Of a DNA stretch of 7,920 nucleotides, positions 5,406 to 7,920 are shown piece after piece (position 1 is the first letter of the stretch; every line of letters starts with the position of its first letter). The stretch spans positions 1 to 7,920 of the forward strand of contig DQCL01000149.1 in assembly GCA_003533975.1 (NCBI GenBank), written 5' to 3'. A program made the translations under genes and the position numbers. Under the pieces are notes generated by a model that saw only the letters and a program-made list of their open reading frames with translations, was not told where the DNA came from and searched no databases. The stretch comes from Octadecabacter sp. GTDB taxonomy: Bacteria; Pseudomonadota; Alphaproteobacteria; Rhodobacterales; Rhodobacteraceae.

Positions 5406-6365
5406 ATGTTACGTATCGCTGCCATTCTGACGTTCATTGCCAACACCGCCGCTGCCGACCCGAATTTTTGGAAATTCGAATGGCCGAACACCGATTTTGA
5501 AACCACCAGCGTTGAGAACTGGGTTGAAATTCTTTCTGGCGGCCCGCCGCGCGATGGTATTCCTGCACTTGATGATCCGACGTTCATTGAGGTGTCTGAC
5601 GAAAGCCGCATCGAAGGTCGCGAGCCGGTTATCACATTGGAATTGCAGGGCGAAACACCACGCGCCTATCCGATCCGCTATTTGATGTGGCACGAGATCG
5701 TGAACGATGAGGTGGACGGACGCCCGATTGCGGTGACGTTCTGCCCGCTGTGTAATTCCGGCATCACGTTTGATCGTCGCGTTGGGGGGCAGGTCTTGAC
5801 GTTCGGCGTGTCAGGCAAGCTGCGTAATTCGGATATGATCATGTTTGACCGCGAAACCGAAAGCTGGTGGCAGCAAGCGATTGGTGAGGGGATCGTTGGT
5901 GAAATGACAGGGGTTGAGCTGCAAACCCTGCCAAGCTGGATGGAAAGCTGGGCCGAGTTTAGCACGCGTAATCCTGACGGCTTGGTGATGGATCAACCCA
6001 ACCAACGCCGCGACTACGGCGCAAACCCTTACGTGCAATACGACAGTTCGCACCGCCCGTTTTTGTATTCAGGTGAAGTGCCGCCACACGGGATTGAGCC
6101 GCTTGCCCGCGTGGTGCGTGTCGGCGATGTCGCATGGCCGATGACGCGGATCACGCAGGAAGGCGTGATTGAAGAGAGCGGCGTGGTTCTTAGCTGGACC
6201 GCGGGGCAAGCCTCGGCGCTGGACACACGCAACATTGGGCAGGGGCGAGACGTGGGCACGGTGCGCGTGCGCAACCAAGCAGGTCATGATTTAGCCCACG
6301 ATGTGATGTTCGCCTTTGCGTTTCACGCCTTCTGGCCGGATGGCGCTTGGATGCTGGCGGAGTAA
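5406..6365 (+). CDS. Secreted DUF3179 domain protein of unknown function
   Basis: The family (DUF3179) has no established activity that I know of. A short signal peptide is visible at 1-17 (MLRIAAILTFIANTAAA, cleavage after AAA before D18), so the product should be periplasmic or secreted. The domain fills the rest of the 319 residues: DGIPALDDPTF (50-60), AYPIRYLMWHEIVND (87-101), TFCPLCNSGITFDR (111-124) with the conserved C113/C116 pair, FGVSGKLRNSDMIMFDR (133-149), ESWWQQ (152-157) and a C-terminal HAFWPD (307-312). The CPLC pair could be redox active or bind metal; that is inference. AGGAG six bases before ATG 5406 sets the start, but lies in a hairpin. The gene follows the ppi operon behind a strong terminator and converges on selO. 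Family assignment is strong; role unknown. Confidence 0.93.
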   Translation: MLRIAAILTFIANTAAADPNFWKFEWPNTDFETTSVENWVEILSGGPPRDGIPALDDPTFIEVSDESRIEGREPVITLELQGETPRAYPIRYLMWHEIVNDEVDGRPIAVTFCPLCNSGITFDRRVGGQVLTFGVSGKLRNSDMIMFDRETESWWQQAIGEGIVGEMTGVELQTLPSWMESWAEFSTRNPDGLVMDQPNQRRDYGANPYVQYDSSHRPFLYSGEVPPHGIEPLARVVRVGDVAWPMTRITQEGVIEESGVVLSWTAGQASALDTRNIGQGRDVGTVRVRNQAGHDLAHDVMFAFAFHAFWPDGAWMLAE

Positions 6366-6393
6366 AAGTGAGTATTTTTGAGCCAAAGAAAGA
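6366..6393. other. Short gap between convergent DUF3179 and selO genes
   Basis: Only 28 bp separate the two stop codons. A TTTTT run is present on the plus strand (6375-6379) but no stem precedes it, so no intrinsic terminator is supported in either direction. The convergent transcripts probably overlap. Confidence 0.4.
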
Positions 6394-7770
6394 TTAGGTT
6401 CCGCAGAATGTTTGGTGGACTTTCTCCGCTTCTTCAGGGGGGTGCACGTAGGCTTCATTCTTCGTGAAAGGTGTTTTTACGGCGTCGAGCATTTCATAAA
6501 AAGGGTCGAAATCGCTATTCGTTGCGGCTTGGATCGCGTGCTCAATCTTGTGGGTGCGCGGGATGATTGCAGGGTTGGTCGTGCGCCACAAAGCGTCGTC
6601 AGGATTAGAGGCGCGCCAGCGCGTGTGCCAGTCAGGATAGAGCGTTTCAGTTTTGTCCAAAGCATTGAACGTATTGGTGAAATCCGCACCGATTTCGGAC
6701 ATGAGCGCTAGCAAGTCTTTTGCAAGCAAGGCCGTTTTCGATGATGGCGAGAGGCCGAGTTTTGGGGCGAAAGCTTTGGCCCATTCTTCCTCAAACAAAG
6801 CTGGAAAGCGGTCAAGAATGGTTGTGAAATCTGCAATCGCTTTGTCGGTATCGGGCAGGACTTGCACCAAAGAGGTCGCGAGTTGCGTCAAATTCCAATG
6901 GGTTATCGGGCCTTGATTTGAGTAGGCGTAGCGCCCTTGGCGATCAATTGAGCTGAACACAGTGTCGGGATGATAGGTATCCATGAACGCACAGGGGCCG
7001 TAGTCGATGGTTTCGCCCGCAATTTGTACGTTGTCCGTGTTCATCACCCCGTGGATGAAGCCAACGGACATCCACTTGGCCACCAAGGTTGCTTGTTTTT
7101 GCATCACCATTTCAAACAGTTGCAACGGATCAGTGGCGTCTGGATAGTGGCGCTGGATCGTGTAATCGGTGAGTAGATGCAATGCCTCGACATCGCGTTG
7201 TGCCGCGAAATACTGGAATGTGCCGACGCGGATATGTGAGGCCGCGACGCGGGTAAGGACGGCACCGGGCAAGCGCCCCTGTTCCCGCAAGACCGGATCA
7301 CCCGTCAGGACAGCCGCGAGCGCCTTTGTTGTCGGGATATCGAGGGCCTGCATTGCGCAGCTCATCAGGTATTCCCGCAGAACAGGGCCGACCCACGCGC
7401 GCCCGTCACCGTTGCGTGAATACGGCGTAGGGCCGGAGCCCTTGAGCTGGATATCAACGCGGCCGTTTGGCCCGTCTACCTCGCCTAGATGCAGTGCGCG
7501 ACCATCCCCAAGACGTGGTGAAAAGCCACCAAACTGATGCCCTGCGTAGACCTGTGCAAACGGGGTTGTGTTATCTGGCGTGAGGTTGCCAGAAAATATG
7601 TGCGCAGCGTCGCGGTCCGACATGCCCGCGATATCCAGCCCCAGCTCAGCGGCGAGGTCGCGGTTGAATGCGATGAGTTGCGGAGCGCTCGCAGGGGCTG
7701 CAGTCACTTTGGAATAGAAACGATCAGGAAGGGTCAGGTAGGTCGTATCAAAGGGGATCGTTAGGGACAT
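6394..7770 (-). CDS. selO: Protein adenylyltransferase SelO (YdiU/UPF0061 family)
   Basis: SelO has a protein-kinase fold with ATP bound in flipped orientation and transfers AMP to Ser, Thr or Tyr of target proteins; bacterial members are linked to oxidative-stress and redox targets. The 458 residues are slightly shorter than E. coli YdiU (478) but complete. Visible landmarks: AQVYAGHQFGGFSPRLGDGRA (72-92), DIQLKGSGPTPYSRNGDG (106-123) with the ATP lysine K110, E133 in LREYL, and the catalytic stretch HGVMNTDNVQI (240-250) with D246/N247 and the metal aspartate D256 in TIDYGP. These align by spacing with K113, E136, N253 and D262 of the Pseudomonas enzyme. It ends TFCGT; the C-terminal cysteine (C456) stands where other family members have selenocysteine. 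AAAGG precedes ATG 7770. It probably follows the upstream GNAT-like gene in one transcript (48 bp gap). Confidence 0.96.
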   Translation of the reverse strand: MSLTIPFDTTYLTLPDRFYSKVTAAPASAPQLIAFNRDLAAELGLDIAGMSDRDAAHIFSGNLTPDNTTPFAQVYAGHQFGGFSPRLGDGRALHLGEVDGPNGRVDIQLKGSGPTPYSRNGDGRAWVGPVLREYLMSCAMQALDIPTTKALAAVLTGDPVLREQGRLPGAVLTRVAASHIRVGTFQYFAAQRDVEALHLLTDYTIQRHYPDATDPLQLFEMVMQKQATLVAKWMSVGFIHGVMNTDNVQIAGETIDYGPCAFMDTYHPDTVFSSIDRQGRYAYSNQGPITHWNLTQLATSLVQVLPDTDKAIADFTTILDRFPALFEEEWAKAFAPKLGLSPSSKTALLAKDLLALMSEIGADFTNTFNALDKTETLYPDWHTRWRASNPDDALWRTTNPAIIPRTHKIEHAIQAATNSDFDPFYEMLDAVKTPFTKNEAYVHPPEEAEKVHQTFCGT

Positions 7771-7818
7771 GTGGGGCCTTTCGATGCGACAGTTACAGAG
7801 CCATAGGCCTGATATGGG
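7771..7818 (-). other. Spacer between the partial upstream gene and selO
   Basis: The 48-bp gap holds the selO ribosome site (AAAGG, about 6-7 bases before the ATG) and no clear terminator or promoter, which favours cotranscription of selO with the gene to its right. Confidence 0.35.
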
Positions 7819-7920
7819 TCAGAGTACCCGTGTCATCAAGCTGTAGCGATCACGTAACTTGAAATGCGCGCGCGAATACAGGCGTTGGGTGGCTTCGTCT
7901 TCGCGGTCCACTTCAAGATG
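7819..7920 (-). CDS. C-terminal end of a probable GNAT acetyltransferase (5' part beyond window)
   Basis: The frame enters at the right edge and ends at TGA 7821-7819, giving the last 33 residues: LEVDREDEATQRLYSRAHF, then KLRDRYSLMTRVL. The pattern L-x-V-x-x-x-N/D-x-x-A-x-x-L-Y-x-x-x-x-F-x-x-x-x-x-Y-x-x-M is typical of the last strand-helix-strand unit of GNAT enzymes. The usual glycine of LYxxxGF is histidine here. No acetyl-CoA loop is in view, so the family call rests on this tail alone. It lies 48 bp upstream of selO on the same strand, a likely cotranscribed partner. Confidence 0.68.
   Translation of the reverse strand, partial: HLEVDREDEATQRLYSRAHFKLRDRYSLMTRVL

Noticed and set aside
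6394..6405. Selenocysteine at the SelO C-terminus
   Set aside because: The codon is TGC (Cys) and the reading frame ends at a normal TAA; no recoding is needed.
1..7920. Mobile elements, attachment sites, tRNA genes or CRISPR repeats
   Set aside because: I found no transposase or integrase motif, no terminal repeats with target duplications, no cloverleaf and no spaced direct repeats.

Overview
The window reads as chromosomal DNA of an alphaproteobacterium, most probably a marine Rhodobacterales (Roseobacter-group) species. I infer this from the protein flavours (a Pgk starting MGWNTLDD, a staphylococcal-type class I aldolase next to pgk, an FtsB-like gene close to pdhA), the moderately high GC and the GANTC (CcrM-type) sites. 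No mobile element, tRNA, rRNA or CRISPR array is visible. The region is mainly housekeeping, and I do not see an obvious new defence or biosynthetic system.

Layout. The first 4.1 kb is a central-carbon block, mostly on the minus strand. Read in the direction of transcription it runs pgk (4145-2967), class I fructose-bisphosphate aldolase (2873-1986), a small FtsB/DivIC-like septum protein (1837-1538) and pdhA (903 to the window edge, lacking its last residues). A plus-strand YhbS-like GNAT acetyltransferase (1057-1548) sits between ftsB and pdhA. It is divergent from pdhA and overlaps the ftsB end tail to tail. From the pgk promoter region a plus-strand pair of cyclophilins diverges: a cytoplasmic PpiB (4266-4772) and a secreted PpiA (4765-5322), overlapping by 8 bp. 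A strong intrinsic terminator follows. Then come a secreted DUF3179 protein (5406-6365), and on the minus strand SelO (7770-6394) preceded by the end of another, GNAT-like gene (7920-7819).

How the genes fit together. pgk, fba and pdhA cover lower glycolysis/gluconeogenesis and entry to the TCA cycle; ftsB links this block physically to division. The two cyclophilins supply proline isomerase activity on both sides of the inner membrane. DUF3179 is exported, has a conserved CPLC motif and no known function. SelO is a protein AMPylase of the pseudokinase fold.

The best non-coding signals are: four GANTC sites within 49 bp upstream of ftsB, two of them forming the ends of a hairpin; two palindromes 19 bp apart in the pdhA promoter region; and, before the DUF3179 gene, a terminator next to a hairpin that covers the Shine-Dalgarno sequence, with an alternative helix that would exclude both. 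A change in third-position GC inside pdhA suggests a recombination mosaic. No gene-free stretch exceeds 300 bases; the longest gaps (904-1056, 1838-1985, 4146-4265) are described as features.
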